This document shows positions 1 through 7,067 of a stretch of DNA of 7,151 nucleotides, piece after piece. Origin of the DNA: Nitrosarchaeum sp. (GTDB lineage Archaea; Thermoproteota; Nitrososphaeria; Nitrososphaerales; Nitrosopumilaceae); the NCBI GenBank assembly GCA_013140415.1, contig JABFSW010000132.1:1-7151 (forward strand), read 5' to 3'. The notes beneath the pieces are model-generated. The model was not told where the DNA came from. It saw nothing but the letters and a program-made list of their open reading frames with translations, and searched no databases. Position numbers and translations under genes: made by a program. How positions within the stretch are numbered: position 1 is the first letter of the stretch; every line of letters begins with the position of its first letter.

Positions 1-20
1 ACATAAAAAATACTAATATC

Positions 21-41
21 AAATTAAGTATTACTTAAATT
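21..41. repeat. Imperfect palindrome upstream of the plus-strand gene
   Basis: The perfect core TTAAGTA-T-TACTTAA (24-38) has one central base and extends to 10-base arms at 21-30 and 32-41 with a single mismatch (23/39). The right half-site word TTACTTA recurs at 41-47, exactly 10 bases after its copy at 31-37, which places both on the same helix face. It lies about 35 bases upstream of the TATA-like sequence at 72-86. It could be an operator for a dimeric regulator of the plus-strand gene, or belong to whatever lies left of the window. The symmetry is directly visible; the function is inference, and such palindromes are not rare in AT-rich DNA. Confidence 0.4.
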
Positions 42-71
42 TACTTACTAAAAAATATAATGAAAATTACC

Positions 72-86
72 TATATTTATAAAAAA
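72..86 (+). promoter_or_regulatory. Candidate archaeal TATA box
   Basis: TATATTTATAAAAAA resembles the archaeal TATA element bound by TBP. If used, transcription would start about 25 bases downstream, near 105-110, leaving a leader of roughly 80 bases before the ATG at 192. A weaker T-rich alternative at 163-172 would instead fit a leaderless transcript starting at the ATG, a common arrangement in archaea. In a region this rich in A and T, either match could be chance. Confidence 0.28.
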
Positions 87-162
87 TTTGTAGAGTTGAC
101 ACAGTTTAAAGAAAAATTTAGAAAAAATCTATGTTTTGGAGATTTTCCAATTATGAGTAAGG

Positions 163-182
163 TTTTTAGATATTTTTAGAAA
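163..182 (+). repeat. Tandem 10-bp direct repeat just upstream of a start codon
   Basis: TTTTTAGATA (163-172) is followed directly by TTTTTAGAAA (173-182); the first eight bases are identical. The repeat ends nine bases before the ATG at 192, and the related word TTTAGAAAA also occurs at 117-125. It could be part of a leaderless promoter or a regulator site, or simple low-complexity sequence. No Shine-Dalgarno match precedes the ATG at 192. Confidence 0.35.
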
Positions 183-191
183 ATAAAATGC

Positions 192-764
192 ATGAAAAAA
201 GGACTGAGTATAAGTATCGCAGTAGGAGTAAGTATTTTTGTAATTATTTTAGCTATAGTTCTGATATCTAGTACGAAATCAGATGTAATAGAAGTTGAAG
301 ATACATTAGATAAGGAAGTAAAACCAGAAACTGAGATTACAGAGATTCAAGAAAAATTAGATGAAATTGAAAAAATTAATTTGGAAAATGAATATTCACC
401 AAAAGAAAGAGAGTGGATTACTTCAGGACCATTTCAAATTGATCGAAGTCAATATGCCATAGGTGAAAAAATTTTCCTAATAATGGAGGGGTTAAATGCA
501 AACGAAAAAGGTCAGATTGCAGTTATGAGACCACTAAATGATACACATTACTCAGTATATTTGACCATTCCATTTGATGGAGCTACAAAGCCTGTATTCA
601 ATTATTATCTAAATCCTCAAATTTCAAAAACTAGAGAAATATGTTCAGTTGATGATATGGTAGGAAAATGGACATTAGTTTTCAGAGGGACAGATTATCC
701 AAATCTAAATTTTGAGATAACAAAAGATGTTGTTCCAGGAACAGATATCGAATCTGTTTGTTAG
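192..764 (+). CDS. Membrane-anchored extracytoplasmic protein of unknown function
   Basis: I do not recognise a named family for this 190-residue protein. It starts Met-Lys-Lys followed by a hydrophobic segment at about residues 4-26, consistent with a signal anchor or uncleaved signal peptide with the rest outside the membrane. Residues 31-66 are rich in Glu, Lys and Ile and look like an extended or coiled-coil spacer. Residues 72-190 alternate hydrophobic and polar residues in a pattern suggesting a beta-sandwich-like domain. The only two cysteines, C151 and the C-terminal C190, both lie in the outer part and could form a disulfide. NDT at 116-118 is an N-glycosylation sequon, plausible for archaeal surface proteins. 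ATG at 192 is preferred because it gives the positively charged N-terminus; ATG at 188 opens only a short frame. It converges on hisI with one base between stops, so it is not part of the his operon. Confidence 0.8.
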   Translation: MKKGLSISIAVGVSIFVIILAIVLISSTKSDVIEVEDTLDKEVKPETEITEIQEKLDEIEKINLENEYSPKEREWITSGPFQIDRSQYAIGEKIFLIMEGLNANEKGQIAVMRPLNDTHYSVYLTIPFDGATKPVFNYYLNPQISKTREICSVDDMVGKWTLVFRGTDYPNLNFEITKDVVPGTDIESVC

Positions 765-775
765 ATTATTTTTCT
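765..775 (+). terminator. Possible T-rich terminator of the plus-strand gene
   Basis: Immediately after the TAG at 762-764 comes a T-rich stretch including TTTTT at 769-773. Archaeal RNA polymerase can terminate at short U-tracts without a hairpin, so this is a reasonable stop point. It lies entirely within the 3' end of hisI on the other strand, so the two transcripts probably overlap. The tract is short and I see no stem-loop. Confidence 0.25.
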
Positions 776-1095
776 AAATTATTGTGAAAGCAAACTTTCT
801 CACCAGTATGACAAGCTGGTCCTGATGGTTCTACAAGATAAATAATTGCATCAGAATCGCAATCAACAAGAATTTCTTTTACTTTTTGTGTGTTACCAGA
901 TTCTTCACCTTTCATCCAAAGTTTGTTTCTAGAACGACTCCAAAACCAAGAGTTACCAGTTTTTTTAGTTAATTCAAGTGATTCTTTATTAGAGTATGCC
1001 AGAGTTAACACATCTTTTGTATTTATGTCTTGAACAATTACTGGAACTAGTCCATCACTTTTTGCAAAATCAATGTCTCCAATTGATTTTTTCAT
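766..1095 (-). CDS. hisI: Phosphoribosyl-AMP cyclohydrolase (HisI, without HisE)
   Basis: Catalyses the third step of histidine synthesis, hydrolytic opening of the adenine ring of PR-AMP to give ProFAR, in the cytoplasm. The 109-residue protein carries the family blocks: [20 protein letters not shown] (51-70), DCDSDA (78-83) and [12 protein letters not shown] (92-103). Cys79, Cys95 and Cys102 match the zinc-binding cysteines of the family, and Asp78/80/82 the metal-binding aspartates. It ends right after the cyclohydrolase domain, so the HisE pyrophosphohydrolase domain fused to HisI in many bacteria is absent and must be encoded elsewhere. The gene is last in the operon, 22 bases after the hisF stop, with no obvious Shine-Dalgarno site, and its stop is one base from that of the convergent plus-strand gene. 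Confidence 0.96.
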   Translation of the reverse strand: MKKSIGDIDFAKSDGLVPVIVQDINTKDVLTLAYSNKESLELTKKTGNSWFWSRSRNKLWMKGEESGNTQKVKEILVDCDSDAIIYLVEPSGPACHTGEKVCFHNNLEK

Positions 1096-1117
1096 TATTT
1101 TAAATCACAAGTATAGC

Positions 1118-1921
1118 TTATAATCTTACAGGAATTTGTTTGTCTTTAAGATACATCTTTACTCCATTTACACCATGAGTTTGATAGTGAAATATAGAAG
1201 CTGCCAAAGCAGCGTCAACATTTGATTTCTTAAAGACATCCACCATATCATCGGGTTTGCCACATCCACCAGATGCAATAACTGGAATAGATACGGAATT
1301 AGCAATTTCCCTATTTAATAAAATATCATATCCGTCCTTTGTGCCATCTTTATCAATGCTGGTAAGAAGTATTTCTCCTGCGCCAAGTTTTTCAGCTTTT
1401 TTTGCCCATTCAATGACATCAATTCCAGTTGCTTCTTTTCCACCATAAATGAAAACTTCAAACCAAAATTGTTTTCCATTCTCAGAAAAAATGTTTTTGT
1501 CTTTTTGAATATCAAAATTCCTTTTCGCATCAATTGCAACTACAACACATTGTCTTCCAAATAGTTCCATTAGTTCAGTAATAACTTGAGGATTTTTTAT
1601 TGCACCAGTGTTGATTCCTACTTTATCAGCACCATTAAGTAAAATATTTCTTGCATCTTCCAATGATTTTACACCACCCCCAACTGTAAATGGAATATCA
1701 ATTACTGTTGCAACTTTTCTAACCAAATCCTTGATTGTTTTTCTTTGTTCATCAGATGCAGTAATATCCAAAAAAACAAGTTCATCTGCACCCTCATTAC
1801 TATATTTTTCAGCCAATTCTACAGGATCTCCTGCATCTTTAATTGATTCAAAATGAAGACCCTTTACTACTCGGCCATTTTTTACATCAAGACATGGAAT
1901 TATTCTTTTTGTAAGAGTCAT
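1118..1921 (-). CDS. hisF: Imidazole glycerol phosphate synthase, cyclase subunit HisF
   Basis: This (beta/alpha)8-barrel subunit uses ammonia from HisH to convert PRFAR into imidazole glycerol phosphate and AICAR. Recognisable blocks are [16 protein letters not shown] (6-21), PFTVGGGV (77-84), VVAIDAKR (127-134), [15 protein letters not shown] (185-199) and PVIASGGCG. Asp12 and Asp131 correspond to the two catalytic aspartates of the family. At 267 residues it is somewhat longer than the usual 250-260. The extra length lies mainly after Asp131, where about 15 added residues (within 135-153) precede the FEVFIYGG block. The ATG overlaps the hisA stop in an ATGA junction, matching the complex in which HisF works on HisA's product. 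A strong Shine-Dalgarno-like AGGAGG lies 13 bases upstream, inside hisA. Confidence 0.97.
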   Translation of the reverse strand: MTLTKRIIPCLDVKNGRVVKGLHFESIKDAGDPVELAEKYSNEGADELVFLDITASDEQRKTIKDLVRKVATVIDIPFTVGGGVKSLEDARNILLNGADKVGINTGAIKNPQVITELMELFGRQCVVVAIDAKRNFDIQKDKNIFSENGKQFWFEVFIYGGKEATGIDVIEWAKKAEKLGAGEILLTSIDKDGTKDGYDILLNREIANSVSIPVIASGGCGKPDDMVDVFKKSNVDAALAASIFHYQTHGVNGVKMYLKDKQIPVRL

Positions 1922-2625
1922 GCGATTTGTTTTGCCTCCTCAATTGAAATTTTATTCTCATAAAGTGCTTTGCCCAATATTACTCCAAATGCATTTTTTT
2001 GTTTTATATCTTGTATGTCGTTTATATTTGAAATTCCTCCACTTGCAATCACATGTGATTTATCTAATTGACATGCTTGCTCTAAAAATTCCAAATCAGG
2101 TCCTTCAAGCGTTCCATCACGACTAACATTTGTTAATAAAAATTCAGAAAATCCCATTGCAAGAAATTCTTGCATAGCGTCAATTAATTTAATGCCAGTT
2201 TGTTTTTGCCATCCATGTATTACTATCTCACCATCTATATGATCAACAGAAATTACAATTTTTTCAGATCCCAAATTAGACAATAATTTTTTTAGTGTAG
2301 ATTTGTCTTTGAATGCCAATGTACCTAAAACAACTCTATTAGAAATTTTTGAAACATCAGTTATTATTGATTCGTCTCTTAGTCCACCAGCGACTTGAAT
2401 AGGAATTGAAATCTGTTCAAGAATTTTTTTAATTATATGTAGATTTGAGCCTCTACCTAAAGTTGCATCTAGATCTACCAAGTGAAGCATATCAGCACCG
2501 TTTGCTTCCCATTTTTTTGCTACTTCAATAGGATTATCACTATACACAGTTTTCTGGTTAGGATCACCTTTGTAGAGTCGTACTACTTGACCATTCATCA
2601 GATCAATTGCAGGAATAATTTTCAT
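1918..2625 (-). CDS. hisA: ProFAR isomerase HisA
   Basis: This (beta/alpha)8-barrel enzyme performs the Amadori rearrangement of ProFAR to PRFAR, the substrate of HisH/HisF. The 235-residue protein has normal family length. It begins [20 protein letters not shown] with the catalytic general-base position Asp8, followed by QVAGGLRD (77-84), [14 protein letters not shown] (126-139, Asp128 matching the second catalytic aspartate), [15 protein letters not shown] (163-177) and VIASGGIS (192-199). The usual Thr-Asp before the RDGT motif reads Thr-Asn here, a minor deviation. It shares ATGA overlaps with both hisH upstream (2622-2625) and hisF downstream (1918-1921), which suggests translational coupling. 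HisA and HisF are ancient paralogues; HisA is assigned from its shorter length, AIDLMNG start and HGW motif. Confidence 0.97.
   Translation of the reverse strand: MKIIPAIDLMNGQVVRLYKGDPNQKTVYSDNPIEVAKKWEANGADMLHLVDLDATLGRGSNLHIIKKILEQISIPIQVAGGLRDESIITDVSKISNRVVLGTLAFKDKSTLKKLLSNLGSEKIVISVDHIDGEIVIHGWQKQTGIKLIDAMQEFLAMGFSEFLLTNVSRDGTLEGPDLEFLEQACQLDKSHVIASGGISNINDIQDIKQKNAFGVILGKALYENKISIEEAKQIA
1935..1940 (-). promoter_or_regulatory. Ribosome binding site candidate for hisF
   Basis: On the minus strand AGGAGG occurs within the last codons of hisA, 13 bases before the hisF ATG at 1921. It is the best Shine-Dalgarno match I found in the window, though the spacing is longer than the usual 5-9 bases. 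It encodes part of Glu-Glu-Ala in HisA, so it may be coincidental. Confidence 0.35.
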
Positions 2626-3230
2626 TTTTTACACACATCTAGAAAGTTTTGAATCATGATTTGTCCTACTTTGCCAGATTTTTCTGGATGAAATTGTGTT
2701 CCAAAAAAGTTACCTTGCTCAACAACTGCAGGTACCTTAATTCCATAATCAGATTCTGCCGTAATTACATCATTGTTTGTAGGCTTTACGCTATACGAGT
2801 GTACAAAATAAACCCAAGCACTGTCATTTACTCCTTCAAGTATTGTACCAGATTTTTTAATTTCTAAATTATTCCATCCCATATGTGGAACTTTCATTGA
2901 TGATGGAAGGATAATTACATCACCATTAATTACACCCAACCCCTTTTCATTTCCTTCTTCACTTTTTTCAAAAAACATTTCCATACCAAGACAAATTCCT
3001 AAAACAGGAGTGGTATCTTTTACATAATCATTAAAGTCAGTTTTTGATGATTTACGTATGCTTTTAATTGCAGGATCAAAATTCCCAACTCCTGGAAGTA
3101 AGAGTCCAGAATAAATATTTGGTTTATCAAAATTAGTGATAACATCTACAGTAGCCCCTGTTTTTTCAAGTGAATTTTTTAGGCTGAAAATATTTCCTGC
3201 GCCATAATCAAATATTGCAAGATGTACCAT
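2622..3230 (-). CDS. hisH: Imidazole glycerol phosphate synthase, glutamine amidotransferase subunit HisH
   Basis: HisH hydrolyses glutamine and channels the ammonia to HisF. The 202-residue protein is a standard class I (triad) amidotransferase. It shows LAIFDYGAGNIFSL at the N-terminus, the oxyanion-region LLPGVGNFD (44-52), the nucleophile elbow GICLGM with Cys80, PHMGWN (115-120), FVHSY (142-146) and QFHPEKSG with His181 and Glu183 completing the triad. The ATG directly follows the hisB stop (TAAATG, no spacer), with a weak AAGGTT about 10 bases upstream. Its TGA overlaps the hisA ATG. Its presence beside hisF supports a complete HisH/HisF synthase rather than an ammonia-dependent HisF alone. 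Confidence 0.97.
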   Translation of the reverse strand: MVHLAIFDYGAGNIFSLKNSLEKTGATVDVITNFDKPNIYSGLLLPGVGNFDPAIKSIRKSSKTDFNDYVKDTTPVLGICLGMEMFFEKSEEGNEKGLGVINGDVIILPSSMKVPHMGWNNLEIKKSGTILEGVNDSAWVYFVHSYSVKPTNNDVITAESDYGIKVPAVVEQGNFFGTQFHPEKSGKVGQIMIQNFLDVCKK

Positions 3231-3818
3231 TTACATTGAACCTTTTGTACTAGGAATGCCTTTTTGTTTTTTGTCATATGAAGATGCTTCTCTAAATGCA
3301 ACAGCTAATGATTTGATGGCAGCTTCTACTTTATGATGATCATTATCTCCATACTTTACAGTAAGGTGAATACAGCTGTTTAGATTTTGAAGAAGTGATT
3401 GGAAAAAGTGTTCCAAATCTTCTTTTGAGATGTCTTCAATTGTGTTTTGTTTAATTGACAAAACTAGTTTCCAAAACGGTCTTTTTACTAGATCAATTGA
3501 AGCCTCAGCTAGAGATTCATCCATTGGTACAGATGCATAACTAAATCTAGTAATACCACTTCTTGTTCCCAAAGCTTTGTCAATGGCCAAGCCTATAGTA
3601 ATTGCAGTATCTTCAATCAAGTGATGTGTAATTTTGTCATTTGATTTTGCACTAACCTTAAGATCCATCATCCCATGTTTTCCAAATGCTGTGATTAGAT
3701 GATCAAGAAAATTAATTCCAGTTTGAATTGTGGTTTTTCCAGTTCCATCCAGATTAACAGAGACAGATATGCTAGTTTCTTTTGTACGACGATTTACAGA
3801 GCTTTTTCTTGGCATCAT
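3231..3818 (-). CDS. hisB: Imidazoleglycerol-phosphate dehydratase (HisB, monofunctional)
   Basis: Dehydrates imidazole glycerol phosphate to imidazole acetol phosphate. The protein is about 195 residues, normal for a monofunctional IGPD. It shows FLDH with His40, THHLIED (64-70), [15 protein letters not shown] (100-114) and [10 protein letters not shown] (157-166), the histidine and glutamate clusters that bind the manganese ions. The first HH motif has Ile-Thr before the histidines where many homologues have an acidic residue, and SGRP is VKRP; otherwise it looks functional. The start is Met-Met at 3818/3815, 26-29 bases after the phosphatase stop and without a clear ribosome site. The frame stays open upstream to 3965, but those 49 residues do not look like HisB and overlap the phosphatase gene, so they are excluded. 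There is no fused HolPase domain as in E. coli HisB. Confidence 0.95.
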   Translation of the reverse strand: MMPRKSSVNRRTKETSISVSVNLDGTGKTTIQTGINFLDHLITAFGKHGMMDLKVSAKSNDKITHHLIEDTAITIGLAIDKALGTRSGITRFSYASVPMDESLAEASIDLVKRPFWKLVLSIKQNTIEDISKEDLEHFFQSLLQNLNSCIHLTVKYGDNDHHKVEAAIKSLAVAFREASSYDKKQKGIPSTKGSM

Positions 3819-3844
3819 ATTTTTCACAGGAGCTATACTTTGTC

Positions 3845-4816
3845 TTATTCTAAATTTAATACCTTCGGCAATAAATTGATAGATTCCAATACCAACATAG
3901 CCCCATTGCGCTGAAATAATTCCAATTTGTCTTGTGGATTTTTGCTGGTTCCGATAATTCCACAAAAAATGGTTTTACAGCCTTGCTCTGTGGCCTTTTT
4001 AGCCATGATAAAATCCTCCATCGAATCTCCAACGTAAATACAATGACTACAATTCATGCCATTAATTGAACGAACTAAAGATTCAGGATTGGGTTTTGCA
4101 AGTTCTCTTGGTTCATCTTCCAAGAATGTAGAATTTTTCAGATCAAATTTATCCAATAATAGTTTAAGAGAATATCGAATTGATTCTTTTCCTCGTCCAG
4201 ATACAATAGAAAGTTTTGAGGTAAATCTTTTTTGTAGTTTTTCGATTAGAAATTTATTCACTATAACGACATCATTTTCTATTAAACCATATTCCGAAAA
4301 CTGAGATTTGTGTTTGAAGAGTTTACTATAGAGTTCTGGGCCATAGAATATTTGATCAAATATTTTGTATAATGAATTGTCATGATGAGTTCCGGGATAC
4401 GATAATTTATTTTTAATATCACTTATATCTACAAGTTTCTCAAGATATTTTTCCACAGATAAAATTCCAGAAGAATCAGCATTGGATATTACATCAAAAA
4501 TAAACTCATGTTGAGATTTGTTTAATTTTTTTGCAGCTATTAAAGAAAGAATTGCAGCATATGTTAAATCAACTTCATCATTAAATCCACCACTGGATTT
4601 GAATCCATCAATAATTTTTGAATTAATTTCAATACCGTTAGTAATTTGAGAAAAATTTTCTAAAACATATTTTACAGTTTTATCTATTGTAAGATCATAA
4701 GATTTTGTAATATCAATTAAAACACCATCACAATCAAATATTATTCCATCTGTAGATAACAAATCATCTGAAACAGAATCATTCATGTAGATTCCTGGTT
4801 GTTTTTTTGTTAACAT
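3845..4816 (-). CDS. HAD-family phosphatase, probable histidinol-phosphate phosphatase
   Basis: A 323-residue haloacid dehalogenase superfamily hydrolase with all four motifs: FDCDGV with nucleophile Asp28 and Asp30, SGR at 206-208, Lys241 in LAKPNPES, and GDSMED with Asp264 and Asp268. Between motifs I and II lies a large, mainly helical-looking insert (about residues 36-198), indicating a C1-type cap that is long for this class. It sits between hisC and hisB, whose reactions flank histidinol-phosphate dephosphorylation, and no other HolPase gene is visible here, so that role is the best inference. E. coli fuses a HAD HolPase to HisB, a comparable pairing, although this protein is longer and capped differently. 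The ATG overlaps the hisC stop by one base (TAATG). An alternative ATG at 4786, preceded by AGGAA at a 5-base spacing, would give 313 residues. The HAD fold is certain; the substrate is not. Confidence 0.9.
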   Translation of the reverse strand: MLTKKQPGIYMNDSVSDDLLSTDGIIFDCDGVLIDITKSYDLTIDKTVKYVLENFSQITNGIEINSKIIDGFKSSGGFNDEVDLTYAAILSLIAAKKLNKSQHEFIFDVISNADSSGILSVEKYLEKLVDISDIKNKLSYPGTHHDNSLYKIFDQIFYGPELYSKLFKHKSQFSEYGLIENDVVIVNKFLIEKLQKRFTSKLSIVSGRGKESIRYSLKLLLDKFDLKNSTFLEDEPRELAKPNPESLVRSINGMNCSHCIYVGDSMEDFIMAKKATEQGCKTIFCGIIGTSKNPQDKLELFQRNGAMLVLESINLLPKVLNLE

Positions 4817-5886
4817 TATCCTAACAAATCACGAATTGCAAGTAAAAATTTAGAGTTCATTTCCTTAGTTCCAACTGTAACTCTAAGGCAGCCATCATGT
4901 TTTCCAATTTTTCCTAATTTTCTAATCGATATTCCTTGTTCTACAAGGGCATCATAGACTCTTTTGTGAGAGCCATGGGCATCAAATAGTACAAAATTAG
5001 CCTTGGAATCAAAGACTTCAAAGGCATCATATTTTCTAAGGTTTTCAATTATTCTTTTTCTCTCTTCTTTGATTATTTGAACTGCATCCTTCATTTGAGC
5101 AGATTGCTCCAATGCTAGAATTGCAGATTCAATTGTAAGCGTACTAACTGGATATGGATATTGTAAGACATGATTAAAAGCATCTGTAAATTTTTTGTTT
5201 GCAATAAAATATCCTAATCTTAAACCAGCTAAACCAAATGACTTTGAGAGTGTTTGTACAACAACTAGATTTTCTTGGGATTTTACCATATTAGATAAAG
5301 AAAAATCGCTAAATTCACCATATGCTTCATCAATTATTATTAACCCATCAAAGGATTTTACTAATTTTTGTAAATCATTTTTTTGGAACTGAAATCCAGT
5401 TGGATTATTTGGAGAATCAAGATACAAAATATTGGCATTTTTTGATACTTTGAGAAATTCTTTGATATCTAGTGTCATATTATTTGAAAAAGGAATTGCA
5501 ATAACAGGAATAGAGTACAGTTTGCATCTTTCTTCAAAAAACCCAAATGTAGGATTTGATGTAAGAACTTTAGTTTGCTTTGAGGCAAAATTTGAAAGTA
5601 TCAAATCTAGTATTTGATCAGAGCCATTTCCAACTCCAATCATAGAAGATGAGACTTTAAGAAATTTCGATAATTGATTAATCAGACGTTCTACTCCGCC
5701 TAAAGGATATTCCCTTACATCGCAATTTTTTTTGGCGTTAGTAATTAGATCTTGTTGAAATTGTTTAGAGATAACATAGTTTTCATTAGAATCAAGCTTA
5801 AGTGCATCAGGATATAGCTCTGGTTTTTGATATCCTCCAATAGAAGAAAATTCTCTAATTTTTTTGTCAAGCCAATCTTTTTTCAT
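4816..5886 (-). CDS. hisC: Histidinol-phosphate aminotransferase
   Basis: A PLP-dependent fold-type I aminotransferase that converts imidazole acetol phosphate and glutamate into histidinol phosphate. The 356 residues match the usual HisC length. Motifs in order are KLDSNENY (30-37), VGNGSDQILDL (85-95), SNPTFGFFE (110-118), LDSPNNPTG (156-164), IIDEAYGEF (184-192), QTLSKSFGLAGLRLGY (211-226) with the PLP lysine at 215 and the phosphate-binding arginine at 223, and LRVTVGT with Arg335 contacting the substrate carboxylate. LDSNEN near the N-terminus and the SKSFGLAGLRLGY block are typical of HisC rather than general aspartate aminotransferases, and the operon settles the assignment. The ATG overlaps the hisD TGA by four bases and has GAGGT five bases upstream. 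Confidence 0.97.
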   Translation of the reverse strand: MKKDWLDKKIREFSSIGGYQKPELYPDALKLDSNENYVISKQFQQDLITNAKKNCDVREYPLGGVERLINQLSKFLKVSSSMIGVGNGSDQILDLILSNFASKQTKVLTSNPTFGFFEERCKLYSIPVIAIPFSNNMTLDIKEFLKVSKNANILYLDSPNNPTGFQFQKNDLQKLVKSFDGLIIIDEAYGEFSDFSLSNMVKSQENLVVVQTLSKSFGLAGLRLGYFIANKKFTDAFNHVLQYPYPVSTLTIESAILALEQSAQMKDAVQIIKEERKRIIENLRKYDAFEVFDSKANFVLFDAHGSHKRVYDALVEQGISIRKLGKIGKHDGCLRVTVGTKEMNSKFLLAIRDLLG

Positions 5887-5891
5887 AGTCT

Positions 5892-5896
5892 ACCTC
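5892..5896 (-). promoter_or_regulatory. Ribosome binding site candidate for hisC
   Basis: Minus-strand GAGGT ends five bases before the hisC ATG at 5886, good spacing for a Shine-Dalgarno site. It lies in the codons for the last residues of HisD. If real, it would let hisC be translated independently of upstream ribosomes, which matters here because hisD carries an early stop codon. Confidence 0.45.
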
Positions 5897-7064
5897 GTAC
5901 TGCTTCATAGTGATTTGGAAGTCCTTCTGCTTCGGTAAATATTTCCATGTGTTTTGAAATTTTGGATAAAACTGACTTTGAAGCAGATAACTGGGTGTTT
6001 ATCTTGATAAAATCCAAAGCTGAAAGCGAGCCTCTTATTTTACCAAATCCGTTTGTGGGTAAAATGTGATTTGAGCCTAAAAGATAGTCACTTGCAGATG
6101 ATGGGGTATCATTTCCTAACAGTACTAATCCAGAAGAAGTAATTTTTGATGCAAAATCATTGGGATTTTTTGTCATAATTTGTAGGTGTTCAGGAGCTAA
6201 TTCATTTGCAAGTTTTATCATATTGGAATTATTCTTGCATATTGCAATAAAGCCATTTTCTTTAAGACTAGTTTTTACAAAATTATTTCTCTTAATTTTA
6301 TTAGATAATTCTGTGATGATTTTATCCACTGACTTTGCAAGTTTTTCTGAATTTGTTATCAAATAACAAAAAGTATCATTACTGTGTTCTGATTGTGATA
6401 TTAGATCTAGTGCAATATATTGTGGGTTTGCAGTTGCGTCTGCAATAATTCCTAATTCAGTAGGACCTGCAAGCATGTCAATTGCAGTTAGTTCGCTAAC
6501 CATTGACTTGGCAATTGTTACAAATGGACCACCCGGTCCAACTATTTTATCTACTTTAGATATTGATTTTGTGCCAAATGATAGTGCTGCAATTGCTTGA
6601 GCACCGCCAACTCTGTAAATTTCATTTGCACCACATAGATCTGCAGCTACAATAGTTAATGGATCAATTTTTCCATCAGAATTAGGAGGAGATACAACTA
6701 CTATTCTTTTTACTCCTGCAATTTTTGCAGGAACTACAGACATTATAACAGAGCTTGGATATCTTGCCAAACCACCTGGAATGTAACATCCTACACTTTG
6801 TATTGGTACAAATTTCTTTGAAATTTTTATTCCATCTATGTTGATAGTTTTATTTTTTAAGATGGATTTTAAAACATATTCAGTTTTCTCCAATCTTGAT
6901 TTAGATAATAGTATTGCATCTATTTTATTTTTAGATACTTTAGAAAATGCATCTTTTATTTCATTTTGTGATAAGCGTAATGAAGTGATTTTAGCACCGC
7001 TAAATTTTTTCTCATATTTTTTTATAGCGGAATCCCCATTTTTTTGTACATTTTTTAAAATAGA

Positions 7065-7067
7065 TTA
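7065..7067 (-). other. Premature TAA stop codon inside hisD
   Basis: Reading from the ATG at 7151, codon 29 is TAA. Aligned by eye to E. coli HisD, it falls between conserved TV and the (D/S)IL-NV helix, where a residue such as Glu, Gln or Asn is expected. GAA, CAA and AAA are each one base away from TAA. Because the codon is TAA, pyrrolysine (TAG) or selenocysteine (TGA) decoding does not explain it. Confidence 0.9.

Noticed and set aside
96..101. TTGACA, identical to a bacterial -35 box
   Set aside because: No -10 box lies at proper spacing, and the gene set points to an archaeon, which uses TATA/BRE promoters.
136..150. TTGGA-5-TCCAA stem-loop in the leader of the plus-strand gene
   Set aside because: A five-base stem is too weak to call a riboswitch or terminator.
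188..271. Alternative ATG at 188
   Set aside because: It opens a frame of under 30 codons; the ATG at 192 gives the long protein with a signal-like N-terminus.
1257..2126. Plus-strand open frames opposite hisF and hisA
   Set aside because: They are shadows of well-supported minus-strand genes and show no recognisable domains.
3819..3965. Upstream extension of the hisB frame (49 extra residues from an ATG at 3965)
   Set aside because: It overlaps the HAD gene's C-terminal coding region, does not resemble HisB, and the Met-Met at 3818/3815 gives a normal-length IGPD.
3231..4816. A HAD-HisB fusion like E. coli HisB
   Set aside because: The HAD frame ends with TAA at 3845-3847 and hisB starts 26 bases later; they are separate genes.
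5883..6893. A functional shorter HisD starting at TTG 6893
   Set aside because: It has no Shine-Dalgarno site and would lose 86 residues, including sequence that is clearly HisD-like; kept only as a remote possibility.
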